Shown: one piece after another, positions 8,709-19,897 of the stretch
Position numbering within the stretch: position 1 is the first letter of the stretch
Layout of the letters: each line of letters begins with the position of its first letter
Origin: Polynucleobacter sp. es-MAR-4
GTDB lineage: Bacteria; Pseudomonadota; Gammaproteobacteria; Burkholderiales; Burkholderiaceae
Assembly: GCF_018882055.1 (NCBI RefSeq)
Contig: NZ_JACVPF010000001.1
Location: 930,001-994,000 of the forward strand
Length of the DNA: 64,000 bases
Direction: 5' to 3'
Notes under the pieces: generated by a model
What the model was told of the DNA's origin: nothing
Seen by the model: the letters and a program-made list of their open reading frames with translations, nothing else
Database searches by the model: none
Made by a program: the position numbers and the translations under genes

Positions 8709-10205
8709 ATGAATATGGTGACCCCACCCCCCGAGCTTGCGGCAATTGCCGCCCTTCAGTCCAAATTGGTATCGGCCCTGCGCCCCATACTCCCGGAGCA
8801 TGCATTGCTGTGGGAGGCTGAGGACACGATTCCCTACGAATGTGACGGCTTAGCAGCCTATCGGCGCATGCCACTGGCAGTTGCCCTTCCAGAGACTGAG
8901 GAGCAGGTTGCCGAGATTCTGAAGGTTTGCTTTGAGATGCAAGTGCCCATCGTTCCACGCGGATCTGGCACAGGCTTATCTGGCGGCGCAATGCCTATTT
9001 CCCAGGGTTTAGTGCTCTCACTAGCCAAGCTCAAAAAGATCATCAGCATTGACCCATTCACCAGAACTGCGGTGGTTCAACCGGGGGTACGTAATTTGGC
9101 CATCTCCGAAGCAGTCGCCCATCTTGGACTCTATTACGCACCAGATCCATCATCACAGATTGCCTGCTCGATTGGCGGCAATGTGAATGAGAACTCTGGC
9201 GGTGTGCACTGCCTTAAGTATGGCCTCACGCTACATAACGTATTAAAAGTTCGCGGCATTTTGATGAACGGCGAGATTGTGGAATTTGGCAGCCTCGCGC
9301 CAGATTCTCCAGGACTCGATTTACTAGCAATTGTGATGGGTAGCGAAGGCATGCTTGCGGTTGTCACTGAGGTTACGGTGAAGCTGATTGCCAAACCAAA
9401 ATTAGCGCGCGTCATCATGGCCAGTTTCGATGACATTGAAAAAGGTGCTGATGCAGTTGCTGCCATCATTGCAGCCGGCATTATTCCTGCTGGCTTAGAA
9501 ATGATGGATAAAGCCACCACTCGCGCAGTCGAAGAATTCGTTCATGCGGGATATGACCTTGAAGCCGAGACCATTCTCCTGTGTGAGTCCGACGGTACGC
9601 CGGAAGAGGTTGCCGAAGAGATTGAGCGCATGACTAAAGTGTTGGAACAGGCTGGCGCCAGCGGTATTCAGATTTCTCAGAATGAAGCTGAGCGCCTCAA
9701 GTTCTGGAGCGGTCGGAAGAACGCCTTCCCTGCAGCAGGACGCTTGGCACCCGATTACTACTGTATGGACGGAACAATCCCACGCAGAAATATTGGCACC
9801 CTCCTAAGACGCATTCAGGGTATGGAAAAGAAATATGGCCTTGCTTGCTTAAACGTATTTCATGCGGGCGATGGCAATATGCATCCACTTATTTTGTTTA
9901 ATGGTGCCGATCAAGAAGAGTGGCATCGCGCCGAAGAGTTCGGCACTGAAATTTTGGAAGCCTGCGTTGAGTTAGATGGCACGATTACTGGTGAACATGG
10001 TGTTGGTATTGAAAAGATTAACTCCATGTGCGTTCAATTCGGTGAAGGTGAACGCGAATCCTTCTGGGGCGTTAAAGCAGCATTTGATCCTGAGCGATTA
10101 TTAAATCCCGACAAGGCTATCCCAACATTAAATCGTTGCGCTGAATATGGTCGCATGCGCATTAGTGGTGGCAACTTACCGCATCCTGAGTTGGAGCGCT
10201 TCTAA
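8691..10205 (+). CDS. glcD: Glycolate oxidase subunit GlcD (FAD-linked)
   Basis: A FAD-linked oxidase of up to 504 residues. The PCMH FAD-binding domain has VPRGSGTGLSGGAMP and GGNVNENSGGVHCLKYG, and the C-terminal oxidase domain has NVFHAGDGNMHP and GEHGVGIEK. GlcD oxidises glycolate to glyoxylate with GlcE and GlcF, feeding electrons to the respiratory chain. Four in-frame ATGs lie in the first nine codons (8691, 8700, 8709, 8715). The position of the divergent gene and a TAAAAT hexamer at 8696 favour 8709 or 8715 as the real start; the longest is listed. The stop overlaps the glcE start by one base. Confidence 0.93.
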   Translation: MAKMIPMNMVTPPPELAAIAALQSKLVSALRPILPEHALLWEAEDTIPYECDGLAAYRRMPLAVALPETEEQVAEILKVCFEMQVPIVPRGSGTGLSGGAMPISQGLVLSLAKLKKIISIDPFTRTAVVQPGVRNLAISEAVAHLGLYYAPDPSSQIACSIGGNVNENSGGVHCLKYGLTLHNVLKVRGILMNGEIVEFGSLAPDSPGLDLLAIVMGSEGMLAVVTEVTVKLIAKPKLARVIMASFDDIEKGADAVAAIIAAGIIPAGLEMMDKATTRAVEEFVHAGYDLEAETILLCESDGTPEEVAEEIERMTKVLEQAGASGIQISQNEAERLKFWSGRKNAFPAAGRLAPDYYCMDGTIPRRNIGTLLRRIQGMEKKYGLACLNVFHAGDGNMHPLILFNGADQEEWHRAEEFGTEILEACVELDGTITGEHGVGIEKINSMCVQFGEGERESFWGVKAAFDPERLLNPDKAIPTLNRCAEYGRMRISGGNLPHPELERF

Positions 10206-11353
10206 TGTCTACGGCTAATAATATGCACATTGATTTATTTCGCGAACAGATTCTGGCAGCAGCTAAAAACAAAACACCCTTATCCATTGAAGGTGGTGGC
10301 ACGAAGTCTTGGTATGGCAATGCCAACTCCTATGCCAAGCTGGATACTCGGCTTTACTCTGGCATCTTGGAGTACCAACCTGAGGAGCTGGTAATTACAG
10401 CCCGTACCGGCACACCATTAAAGGAAATTGAAGCGGCTCTGACCGAGAAGAATCAAGTGCTGGCTTTTGAGCCACCCCATTTTGGTGATAACGCTACTTT
10501 TGGTGGCGCCATCGCCGCAGGCTTAGCGGGACCTGGCCGCATTAGCGTTGGCAACTTACGTGATTTTGTTCTGGGTGCACGCATCTTGGATGGCAAAGGT
10601 CAGGACCTGTCTTTTGGCGGCAAGGTCATGAAGAACGTTGCTGGGTATGACGTTTCACGTTTGCTACCTGGATCCATGGGAACCTTGTCACTGTTACTAG
10701 AAGCTTCTGTAAAAGTACTACCAAAGCCAGCGGCGACAGCCACCTTGCGCTGCCAGCTCAGCCAAGAAAAAACTTTGCGCCTCTTAAATAAATGGGCAGG
10801 ACAGCCCTTACCACTCTCAGCTAGTTGCTGGATAGGAAATCCCAAAGGTGGTGATGGCGAACTTACGATTCGCTTGGCTGGTGCAGCTGCCGCTGTTAAA
10901 GCTGCGATTCCACTAATGAATGCCGCAATCGATGCCACTGAAATAGACCCAGCAGTTGCGCAGGTGTTTTGGAGTGACTTACGTGAACAGCGCTTAGCTG
11001 TTTTCACAGACCTAGATAGTGCTGACACACTCTATCGCTTAGCCCTACCAGCCGCATGTGGCCCACTAGCAATTGAGAATGCCGTGGGCGATATTGCCTT
11101 GGAATGGCATGGTCAGCAGCGCTGGATTAAAGCGCCGGGCGATGATGCCACTTTTGCATCCATCAAAGCTTTAGCCAATGCTAATGGTGGACATGCCACT
11201 CGCTTCAAGCAAGGAAACAATGTTGATCCAAGCAAGCAACGTTTTACCCTTCTAAGCGAGCAAGCGCACTCAACTGCTTTAGAGGCAGTACAAGCACGCC
11301 TAAGAGCCGCCTTTGATCCAGCAGGCGTATTTGCTACTTCACGCCTACCTTAA
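10205..11353 (+). CDS. glcE: Glycolate oxidase subunit GlcE (FAD-binding)
   Basis: A 382-residue FAD-binding subunit of glycolate oxidase. It has a PCMH-type domain with SIEGGGTKSWYG near the N-terminus and AFEPPHFGDNATFGGAIAAGLAGPGR and KVMKNVAGYDVSRLLPGSMG further on, both typical of GlcE. It lacks the full C-terminal oxidase domain of GlcD, as expected. The ATG overlaps the glcD stop (TAATG), implying coupled translation, and glcF follows 17 bases later. The C-terminal AFDPAGVFATSRLP matches the family's end. Confidence 0.92.
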   Translation: MSTANNMHIDLFREQILAAAKNKTPLSIEGGGTKSWYGNANSYAKLDTRLYSGILEYQPEELVITARTGTPLKEIEAALTEKNQVLAFEPPHFGDNATFGGAIAAGLAGPGRISVGNLRDFVLGARILDGKGQDLSFGGKVMKNVAGYDVSRLLPGSMGTLSLLLEASVKVLPKPAATATLRCQLSQEKTLRLLNKWAGQPLPLSASCWIGNPKGGDGELTIRLAGAAAAVKAAIPLMNAAIDATEIDPAVAQVFWSDLREQRLAVFTDLDSADTLYRLALPAACGPLAIENAVGDIALEWHGQQRWIKAPGDDATFASIKALANANGGHATRFKQGNNVDPSKQRFTLLSEQAHSTALEAVQARLRAAFDPAGVFATSRLP

Positions 11354-11370
11354 GTACTTTTAGTCTTCCT

Positions 11371-12651
11371 ATGCAAACTCAACTCGCCCCCCAATTCGCC
11401 AATACTCCTGAAGGTATAGAGGCCGCCAGAATTCTTGGAAAGTGCGTGCACTGTGGCTTCTGCACTGCTACTTGCCCCACCTATCAAATTCTAGGTGATG
11501 AACTCGATGGTCCGCGTGGTCGCATCTACCTAATTAAGCAGATTGCAGAAGGCCAAGTCCCGACTGAAAAAACGCGCATGCATTTAGATCGCTGCCTAAC
11601 TTGCCGCAATTGCGAAAGCACTTGCCCAAGCGGCGTGCAATATGGCAACTTAGTAGATATTGGTCGAAAGTGGGCAGAAGAAAATACGCCTGAACGCCCT
11701 ATTGGTCAGCGACTCACTCGCTGGGCCCTGAAAGAGGGCTTAACCAGTCCCAAGTTATTTAACTCTGCAATGGCAATTGGTCGCTTAGTTCGCCCACTCA
11801 TGCCAGCTGGTATCCAGCGAAAAATTCCAGAAGCAAAAAATAAAGCACTATCAAGTAACACTGACCCCTATGCCAGGCCACAAGTAAGTCACTCTCGTAA
11901 GATGCTCTTGCTCGAGGGTTGCGTACAGCCAGGCATGTTGCCAAACATCAACTCAGCAACCGCACGCGTTTTAGATGCACTCAAGATTGAATTGATTAGC
12001 GCGCCTAATGCCACTTGCTGTGGCGCATTGCGTTATCACCTAAACGATCAAGCTGGGGGCTTAGATAACGCCAAACAGAATATCGACGCTTGGTGGCCAC
12101 AAGTCGAGCAAGGTGTAGAAGCCATTGTGATGACAGCCTCTGGTTGCGGCGTGATGGTCAAAGACTATGGACATCTATTTGCAAATGACCCTCAATATGC
12201 AAGTAAAGCAAAAAAGATCTCCGATCTCACTAAAGATATTTCAGAAATCTTGCCAGCACTTGAGGGTGAGCTTGTTTCTCTTGTAGGAGCAGATCCTAAG
12301 CCTGGCGTGGTGTATCACCCGCCATGCACCCTGCAACATGGCCAGCAAATTCGGGGTAAGGTTGAAAGTCTTTTGTCTAGTATTGGCATTGGTGTACGCC
12401 TTTGTGCTGATAGCCATCTTTGCTGTGGCTCAGCAGGAACTTACTCCGTTACTCAGCCAGAGCTATCAGAGCAGTTGCGCCACAATAAACTCACCCATCT
12501 CAATGCTGCATGTGAAGAGTCCGGCGCTGAAGTGATTGTTTCTGGAAACATTGGTTGCATCACCCATCTTCAGCAAGAAGAAAATCCAGTTGTGCATTGG
12601 ATTGAGATCGTGGATCAACTGATTGCCCAGAAGAGTCTCATAAAACAATGA
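11371..12651 (+). CDS. glcF: Glycolate oxidase iron-sulfur subunit GlcF
   Basis: A 426-residue iron-sulfur protein. Two 4Fe-4S motifs are near the N-terminus (CVHCGFCTATCPTYQ and CLTCRNCESTCPSG), followed by two cysteine-rich CCG domains (TCCGALRYHLN and HLCCGSAGTYSV, with YHPPCTLQHGQ between). GlcF passes electrons from GlcDE to quinone at the membrane. It is the third gene of glcDEF. Its stop overlaps the next start (ATGA at 12648), so the PLP protein and proC are probably translated from the same message. Confidence 0.94.
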   Translation: MQTQLAPQFANTPEGIEAARILGKCVHCGFCTATCPTYQILGDELDGPRGRIYLIKQIAEGQVPTEKTRMHLDRCLTCRNCESTCPSGVQYGNLVDIGRKWAEENTPERPIGQRLTRWALKEGLTSPKLFNSAMAIGRLVRPLMPAGIQRKIPEAKNKALSSNTDPYARPQVSHSRKMLLLEGCVQPGMLPNINSATARVLDALKIELISAPNATCCGALRYHLNDQAGGLDNAKQNIDAWWPQVEQGVEAIVMTASGCGVMVKDYGHLFANDPQYASKAKKISDLTKDISEILPALEGELVSLVGADPKPGVVYHPPCTLQHGQQIRGKVESLLSSIGIGVRLCADSHLCCGSAGTYSVTQPELSEQLRHNKLTHLNAACEESGAEVIVSGNIGCITHLQQEENPVVHWIEIVDQLIAQKSLIKQ

Positions 12652-13373
12652 GCCAAGTTACCGCCAACTTAATGTTGGTAAAGCAAAGACTGGAGTTAGC
12701 TGCGCTAGCAGCAAAACGTGAGCCTGAAGATATTCAACTGCTTGCCGTTAGCAAAACTTTTCCGGCAATCGCTGTTGAGGAAGCCATGCACGCGGGGCAA
12801 ACTGCTTTTGGCGAGAATTACGTCCAAGAGGGTGTTGAGAAAATTCAACAACTAGCTAAATTGCGTCCATGGTTAGAGTGGCATTTCATTGGCCCTCTTC
12901 AAAGCAATAAGACACGCGATGTCGCAGAACACTTTGATTGGGTTCATAGTATCGATAGACTCAAAATTGCTGAACGTCTATCTAGTCAGCGCGGAGAGTT
13001 TCCAGACTTGGGCGACTTGCAGATATGCGTTCAAATCAATGTGAGTGAAGAAGAGTCCAAAAGCGGTATAGCACTTCAGGAAGTGGAAGCCCTTTGCGAT
13101 GCTGTTGCCAAGCTTCCAAAGCTTGTACTTCGTGGACTCATGGCTATTCCCGCACCTAGCGATGATGCAATTCAACAGCGCCAAGCCTTTGCGGCTGTTC
13201 GGGAGTGTTTTATCGGGATTAAAGCAAAGCACAGCAATGATATTGGCTATGATTTCTTTGATACCCTCTCCATGGGAATGTCAGATGATATGGAGGCAGC
13301 TATAGCTGAGGGCAGTACCATAGTACGTATTGGAAGTGCTATTTTTGGGAAGCGCGATAAGATAAAAGCATGA
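12648..13373 (+). CDS. yggS: YggS family pyridoxal phosphate homeostasis protein
   Basis: A 241-residue YggS/PROSC protein. The PLP lysine is in LLAVSKTFP; other family blocks are FGENYVQEG, WHFIGPLQSNKTR, LRGLMAIP and LSMGMSDDMEAAIAEGSTIVRIGSAIFG. YggS-type proteins bind PLP without known catalysis and buffer its level. Start and stop overlap glcF and proC by four bases each (ATGA), and the pairing with proC is common in bacteria. The protein is cytosolic. Confidence 0.92.
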   Translation: MSQVTANLMLVKQRLELAALAAKREPEDIQLLAVSKTFPAIAVEEAMHAGQTAFGENYVQEGVEKIQQLAKLRPWLEWHFIGPLQSNKTRDVAEHFDWVHSIDRLKIAERLSSQRGEFPDLGDLQICVQINVSEEESKSGIALQEVEALCDAVAKLPKLVLRGLMAIPAPSDDAIQQRQAFAAVRECFIGIKAKHSNDIGYDFFDTLSMGMSDDMEAAIAEGSTIVRIGSAIFGKRDKIKA

Positions 13374-14230
13374 GCACACAACAAACAAACAAAAATGCCC
13401 ACATCACCTTTATTGGTGGTGGCAACATGGGTCGCGCATTAATTAGTGGATTGCTAGCCAATGGTTTTGAAGCTAATCAACTTTCTGTAGTCGAAGCTAA
13501 CGCCAGTACCGGCCTGCAATTACATCAAGATTTTGGCGTACAGATCATCAGCGCTTTAGATCAAATTGCTTTTGATTTTTCCAAGAACAATGTTGTAGTT
13601 ATGGCTATCAAGCCCCAGGACTTCAATGTAGTTGCCAAATCCCTTAATGCCAAACTTAAACATGCAACGGCTCCAGGCCCCCTGATTCTGAGCATTGCTG
13701 CAGGTATCCGCCTCAAAGACATGAGTCGTTGGCTTGACCACGAGCGCTGCGTACGTGCGATGCCCAATACCCCCGCCCTGATCGGCAAAGGCATTACTGG
13801 TTTATTTGCAGATGCTGCTATCAACGCTTCCGACCGCACTCTAGCGGAAACCATTTGCAATGCAGTTGGACAAGCAGTATGGGTTAATGAAGAAAAACTG
13901 ATGGATGCTGTTACCGCTGTATCTGGAAGTGGCCCCGCCTATGTTTTTGCTTTCTTAGAAGCCATGCAATCGAGCGGCGAGAAACTTGGGCTTGATGCGG
14001 CTACCGCTCGTAAATTAGCTTATGCGACTTTAGAAGGCGCCACACAACTGGCCCATAACTCCGATGAGCATGCAGGCGTGTTGCGCGAGCGAGTTACCTC
14101 AAAGGGCGGCACAACCGCTGCTGCTCTCGATATGCTTAAGCAACTCGATTGGCATGGCGCGCTAGAAAAAGCGATTGATGCTGCAAGTCAACGTGGCAAA
14201 GCCATGGGTGATGAACTAGGCAAGAGCTAA
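13370..14230 (+). CDS. proC: Pyrroline-5-carboxylate reductase
   Basis: A 286-residue ProC, the last enzyme of proline synthesis, which reduces pyrroline-5-carboxylate with NAD(P)H. The Rossmann glycine motif is [15 protein letters not shown] at residues 14-28. The C-terminal domain carries [31 protein letters not shown] and [16 protein letters not shown], the family signature. It begins inside the yggS stop and its own stop overlaps the convergent ubiA stop by four bases, leaving no room for a terminator. Confidence 0.95.
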   Translation: MSTQQTNKNAHITFIGGGNMGRALISGLLANGFEANQLSVVEANASTGLQLHQDFGVQIISALDQIAFDFSKNNVVVMAIKPQDFNVVAKSLNAKLKHATAPGPLILSIAAGIRLKDMSRWLDHERCVRAMPNTPALIGKGITGLFADAAINASDRTLAETICNAVGQAVWVNEEKLMDAVTAVSGSGPAYVFAFLEAMQSSGEKLGLDAATARKLAYATLEGATQLAHNSDEHAGVLRERVTSKGGTTAAALDMLKQLDWHGALEKAIDAASQRGKAMGDELGKS

Positions 14231-15084
14231 AAGCGAGCCAGTCCCAATAGGATTCCCAAGAATAGGAATCCGCCCAGCCAGTTGTTATGACGAAATGCCC
14301 TGAAGCAGTCATCGCGCTTGCGAGTAGATACTAATTTCAGATGATATACAGCGCAAGCTAAAGCCAGGCACCAGCCCGCCCAAAAGTAATTATTAAGATT
14401 TGCTAGCTGAGCAACCCAAACTTGACTCAGGAATAGCACACCATAACTCAGCGCAATTGCGAGCACATCAAAGCGACCAAAGGTAATCGCGGAGGTACGT
14501 AAACCTAAGCGTAAATCATCATCACGGTCAACCATGGCATAAGCCGTGTCATACGCAATAGCCCAGAAGATATTGCCGACAAATAAAACCCATGCCTCCA
14601 GCGGAATAAAGTCCAATACTGCTGCATAGGACATCGGAATCCCAAAGCCAAACGCAATACCAAGAACCGCTTGTGGAATTGCAAAGAAACGCTTGGTAAA
14701 TGGATAAACAATCGCAACCGCCAGCGCAAAAAAAGAAAGCTCTTTAGTGAGTGCATTTAAAGGCTGTATCAACAGGAAAGCTAATAGAGCAAGAGTTCCA
14801 GCCACCATCAACGCCTCTTTGCCAGAAATCTTGCCGCTGGTAATGGGACGATCTTTGGTCCTTAAGACATAGCGATCAAAATCTTGATCTGCATAGTCAT
14901 TGATAGCGCACCCTGCACTACGCATCAAAAATGTACCCAGAGTAAAAATAACAAACAGATGCCACTCAGGAAGGCCGCCACTCGCCAGCCAAAGTGCCCA
15001 CAAAGTTGGCCACAATAGCAGCAGCGTTCCAATAGGCTTATCCAGACGGATCAGATAGCTGTAAGCAACAATACGATCACGCAT
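14227..15084 (-). CDS. ubiA: 4-hydroxybenzoate octaprenyltransferase UbiA
   Basis: A 285-residue polytopic membrane prenyltransferase with about eight hydrophobic segments. It has two Asp-rich motifs that bind the prenyl diphosphate through magnesium: [19 protein letters not shown] in the N-terminal half and [14 protein letters not shown] in the second half. UbiA attaches the polyprenyl tail to 4-hydroxybenzoate in ubiquinone synthesis. The gene ends in a four-base overlap with proC and lies 48 bases downstream of recG on the same strand. Confidence 0.94.
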   Translation of the reverse strand: MRDRIVAYSYLIRLDKPIGTLLLLWPTLWALWLASGGLPEWHLFVIFTLGTFLMRSAGCAINDYADQDFDRYVLRTKDRPITSGKISGKEALMVAGTLALLAFLLIQPLNALTKELSFFALAVAIVYPFTKRFFAIPQAVLGIAFGFGIPMSYAAVLDFIPLEAWVLFVGNIFWAIAYDTAYAMVDRDDDLRLGLRTSAITFGRFDVLAIALSYGVLFLSQVWVAQLANLNNYFWAGWCLALACAVYHLKLVSTRKRDDCFRAFRHNNWLGGFLFLGILLGLARF

Positions 15085-15132
15085 CAGATAAATGGTCTTT
15101 CTTTATTGGCAATCATGAGCATGAGGTAATTA

Positions 15133-17202
15133 TCAAGCTTTTAGAAATTCTGTACGAGATCCCAGCCAGCGCTCAAGATGTCTTTCCACTAGGTCGCCAT
15201 GCTCAGCTAGCAAGCGCCCTGCTGCGGTCTGCGCTAGCTCAATCAACCAGGCATCTCGCTGTAGATCCACAAATCGCAACATGGCATCGCCAGATTGTTT
15301 AGCTCCCAATAACTCTCCAGGACCGCGCAATGACAGGTCTCTCTCAGCAATTACAAAGCCATCTGAAGTTTCTCGTAAAGTTTGCAGTCGCTCCTTGGCG
15401 GCCATAGACAAGGGCTCGGCATACATCAAGATACAAACTGAATCTGCTGAGCCACGTCCAACGCGTCCACGCAACTGATGAATTTGCGCATAACCGAAAC
15501 GTTCGGCATGCTCGATCACCATCAGCGCCGCATTAGGCACATCCACACCAACTTCAATCACCGTAGTTGCTACCAACAGCTGAATCTCATTGGCCTTGAA
15601 TGCAGCCATCACTGCAGCCTTCTCTTCACTCTTTAAGCGGCCATGCACTAATCCCACTTTGAAAGTTGGCAATGCTTGAGTGAGTTGTTCAAAACTCTCA
15701 ACGGCCGTTTGTAATTGCAATACTTCTGACTCTTCAATTAAAGGACAGACCCAATAAGCTTGCAGTCCTTTTGCTAACCAATCATGTAGGCCGCTTATCA
15801 CCTCGTCCCTACGCGAAGCTTTGACTACCTTGGTAGTGATGGGCTTTCTTCCCGGAGGCAATTCATCAATAACAGATACATCTAAATCGGCGTAATAGGT
15901 CATCGCCAAGGTACGTGGAATTGGAGTGGCTGACATCATCAATTGGTGGCAATAAAATAATTCAGAACCAACGCGTTGCTGAATCTCTAAACGCTGTCTC
16001 ACACCAAATCGATGTTGTTCGTCGATTACCGCTAAACCTAGCTTGGCAAAACTTACCTTATCCTGAATCAGCGCATGCGTACCTATGATGAGCTGTGCAT
16101 CACCGCTCTCAATCATTTCCTGGGCAAGTCTTTTTTCCTTAGCCTTCAAGCTACCCGAGAGCCATGCAATCTTGACTCCTAAAGGCCCAAACCACTCCTG
16201 CATTTTGAGATAGTGCTGCTCCGCCAAGATTTCTGTAGGCGCCATGATGGCGGCCTGATAGCCGTGATCCATCGCACGCGCAGCAGCTAATGCGGCAATC
16301 ACCGTTTTTCCACTACCTACATCACCTTGTAGTAAACGATTCATTGGAAAGGTGTTGGATAAATCAAATCCAATCTCAGACCAAACGCGGGCTTGAGCAC
16401 CAGTTAGCTCGAACGGCAGGACTTTCAGTAAACCGTCTTCAATACTGGTGGTTTTTTGCGCTGTCTTCGCAAAACTAGGGGCACGTCTTTCCCTCCGAAT
16501 GGCATGAGCCCGCTTGAGAGAAATCTGCTGCGCAAGCAATTCTTCGAACTGCACACGACGCCACGCTGGATGAGTGCGCTCTAGTAGTGATTGAGTGTTG
16601 GCGTCAGCCGGCGGCTGGTGCAAATAGGCAATCGCATCTTGCAGCGGCGGCCAATCATTGGTTGGCAATATTGCTGCCATCAATTTGGGCGGCAGAAACT
16701 CTGCCAAACTTTCTTTCAGACTTGCATCACGTAAAGCTTGTAAAACTGCCTTGCGAATAATTGCTTGTGAGACACCAGCGCTGGCCGGATACACCGGCGT
16801 TAAGCTCGCTGGCAATGGGGAGTCAGGTGGGACAGCGCGAACAGTGGGATGAACCATCTCAGCCCCTTGATAACCCTCTCGAACCTCCCCCCGCACCCGC
16901 ACATGAGCACCCACTGCCATTTGCTTTTGCTGGCTGGGGTAGAAATTCAGGAAACGGAGTTGCAATGAAGCGGTGTCATCCTCAATCGTGACCAAGAGCT
17001 GCCTTCTGGGGCGAAACATGACTTGATTGCGTATGACGATGCCTTGAGTTTGAATAGAGTGAAACCTTCCCAAGCCTAGGGCTTCCTCGATGGTGAAGAG
17101 TTCAGTCTCATCCTCGTAACGGGATGGCAAGTGCAAAGCAAGTGCCATAGGGCTGTTTAAACCCATTTTTTCGAGTGCAGTTGGCGGTCGCTTAGTCGTC
17201 AT
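15133..17202 (-). CDS. recG: ATP-dependent DNA helicase RecG
   Basis: A 689-residue RecG. An N-terminal wedge/OB domain is followed by a superfamily 2 helicase core: Walker A LLQGDVGSGKT, the DEQH box (VIDEQHRFGVRQR), SATPIPRT, and motif VI HQLRGRVGRG. RecG remodels stalled forks and branched DNA. A longer frame starts at 17238, but that would overlap the divergent queA start. ATG at 17202 (MTTKRPPTALEKMG) fits the family N-terminus and leaves a 30-bp divergent intergenic space. Confidence 0.95.
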   Translation of the reverse strand: MTTKRPPTALEKMGLNSPMALALHLPSRYEDETELFTIEEALGLGRFHSIQTQGIVIRNQVMFRPRRQLLVTIEDDTASLQLRFLNFYPSQQKQMAVGAHVRVRGEVREGYQGAEMVHPTVRAVPPDSPLPASLTPVYPASAGVSQAIIRKAVLQALRDASLKESLAEFLPPKLMAAILPTNDWPPLQDAIAYLHQPPADANTQSLLERTHPAWRRVQFEELLAQQISLKRAHAIRRERRAPSFAKTAQKTTSIEDGLLKVLPFELTGAQARVWSEIGFDLSNTFPMNRLLQGDVGSGKTVIAALAAARAMDHGYQAAIMAPTEILAEQHYLKMQEWFGPLGVKIAWLSGSLKAKEKRLAQEMIESGDAQLIIGTHALIQDKVSFAKLGLAVIDEQHRFGVRQRLEIQQRVGSELFYCHQLMMSATPIPRTLAMTYYADLDVSVIDELPPGRKPITTKVVKASRRDEVISGLHDWLAKGLQAYWVCPLIEESEVLQLQTAVESFEQLTQALPTFKVGLVHGRLKSEEKAAVMAAFKANEIQLLVATTVIEVGVDVPNAALMVIEHAERFGYAQIHQLRGRVGRGSADSVCILMYAEPLSMAAKERLQTLRETSDGFVIAERDLSLRGPGELLGAKQSGDAMLRFVDLQRDAWLIELAQTAAGRLLAEHGDLVERHLERWLGSRTEFLKA

Positions 17203-17232
17203 CGTTAAAATCCAATACCTGATGGTAATGCT

Positions 17233-19423
<2,191 letters not shown>

Positions 19424-19545
19424 TACCCCTAGGGCAGTAAATCAGCCCTCAAAGCCCCATACAGTTTAGAATTGCGGGTTTACGGCTTCGCTTTAACAGC
19501 CTAAAACTGAAGCAGTTTCCAATTGGTAATTAATGGAGGTTTTGT

Positions 19546-19872
19546 ATGTGGATTAGTAACGCTTTTGCCCAGGCTCCAGCTGCGGGCGCAGATTCTGGTG
19601 GCTTGATGAGCTTCCTTCCTTTGATTTTGATGTTTGCAGTGCTGTACTTCATCATGATTCGCCCACAAATGAAGCGTCAAAAAGAAACTAAAGCAATGCT
19701 TGAGTCTCTCTCCGTCGGCGATGAAGTAGTGACAGTTGGCGGCATCATCGGCAAAGTGACTGCATTGAAAGATCAAGTAGTGACTGTTGAAATTTCTGCT
19801 GGCACTGAAGTGCAAATGCAAAAAGGTGCAATCACAACAGTATTGCCAAAAGGCTCACTGAAGTCTGCTTAA
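19546..19872 (+). CDS. yajC: Preprotein translocase subunit YajC
   Basis: A 108-residue single-span inner membrane protein. One membrane segment (about residues 22-40, MSFLPLILMFAVLYFIMIRP) is followed by the YajC signature RPQMKRQKETKAMLESLSVGDEVVTVGGIIGKV. YajC associates with SecDF and aids protein export. A GGAGG sequence lies 9-13 bases before the ATG. Together with secD and secF downstream this is the standard queA-tgt-yajC-secD-secF arrangement. Confidence 0.95.
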   Translation: MWISNAFAQAPAAGADSGGLMSFLPLILMFAVLYFIMIRPQMKRQKETKAMLESLSVGDEVVTVGGIIGKVTALKDQVVTVEISAGTEVQMQKGAITTVLPKGSLKSA

Positions 19873-19897
19873 TACGTTTGTTTAAAAGTACCTCAAT

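Noticed and set aside
10600-11028. 142-codon minus-strand frame inside glcE
   Set aside because: Fully inside a conserved gene on the other strand, low-complexity Ala/Ser-rich product, no ribosome-binding context.
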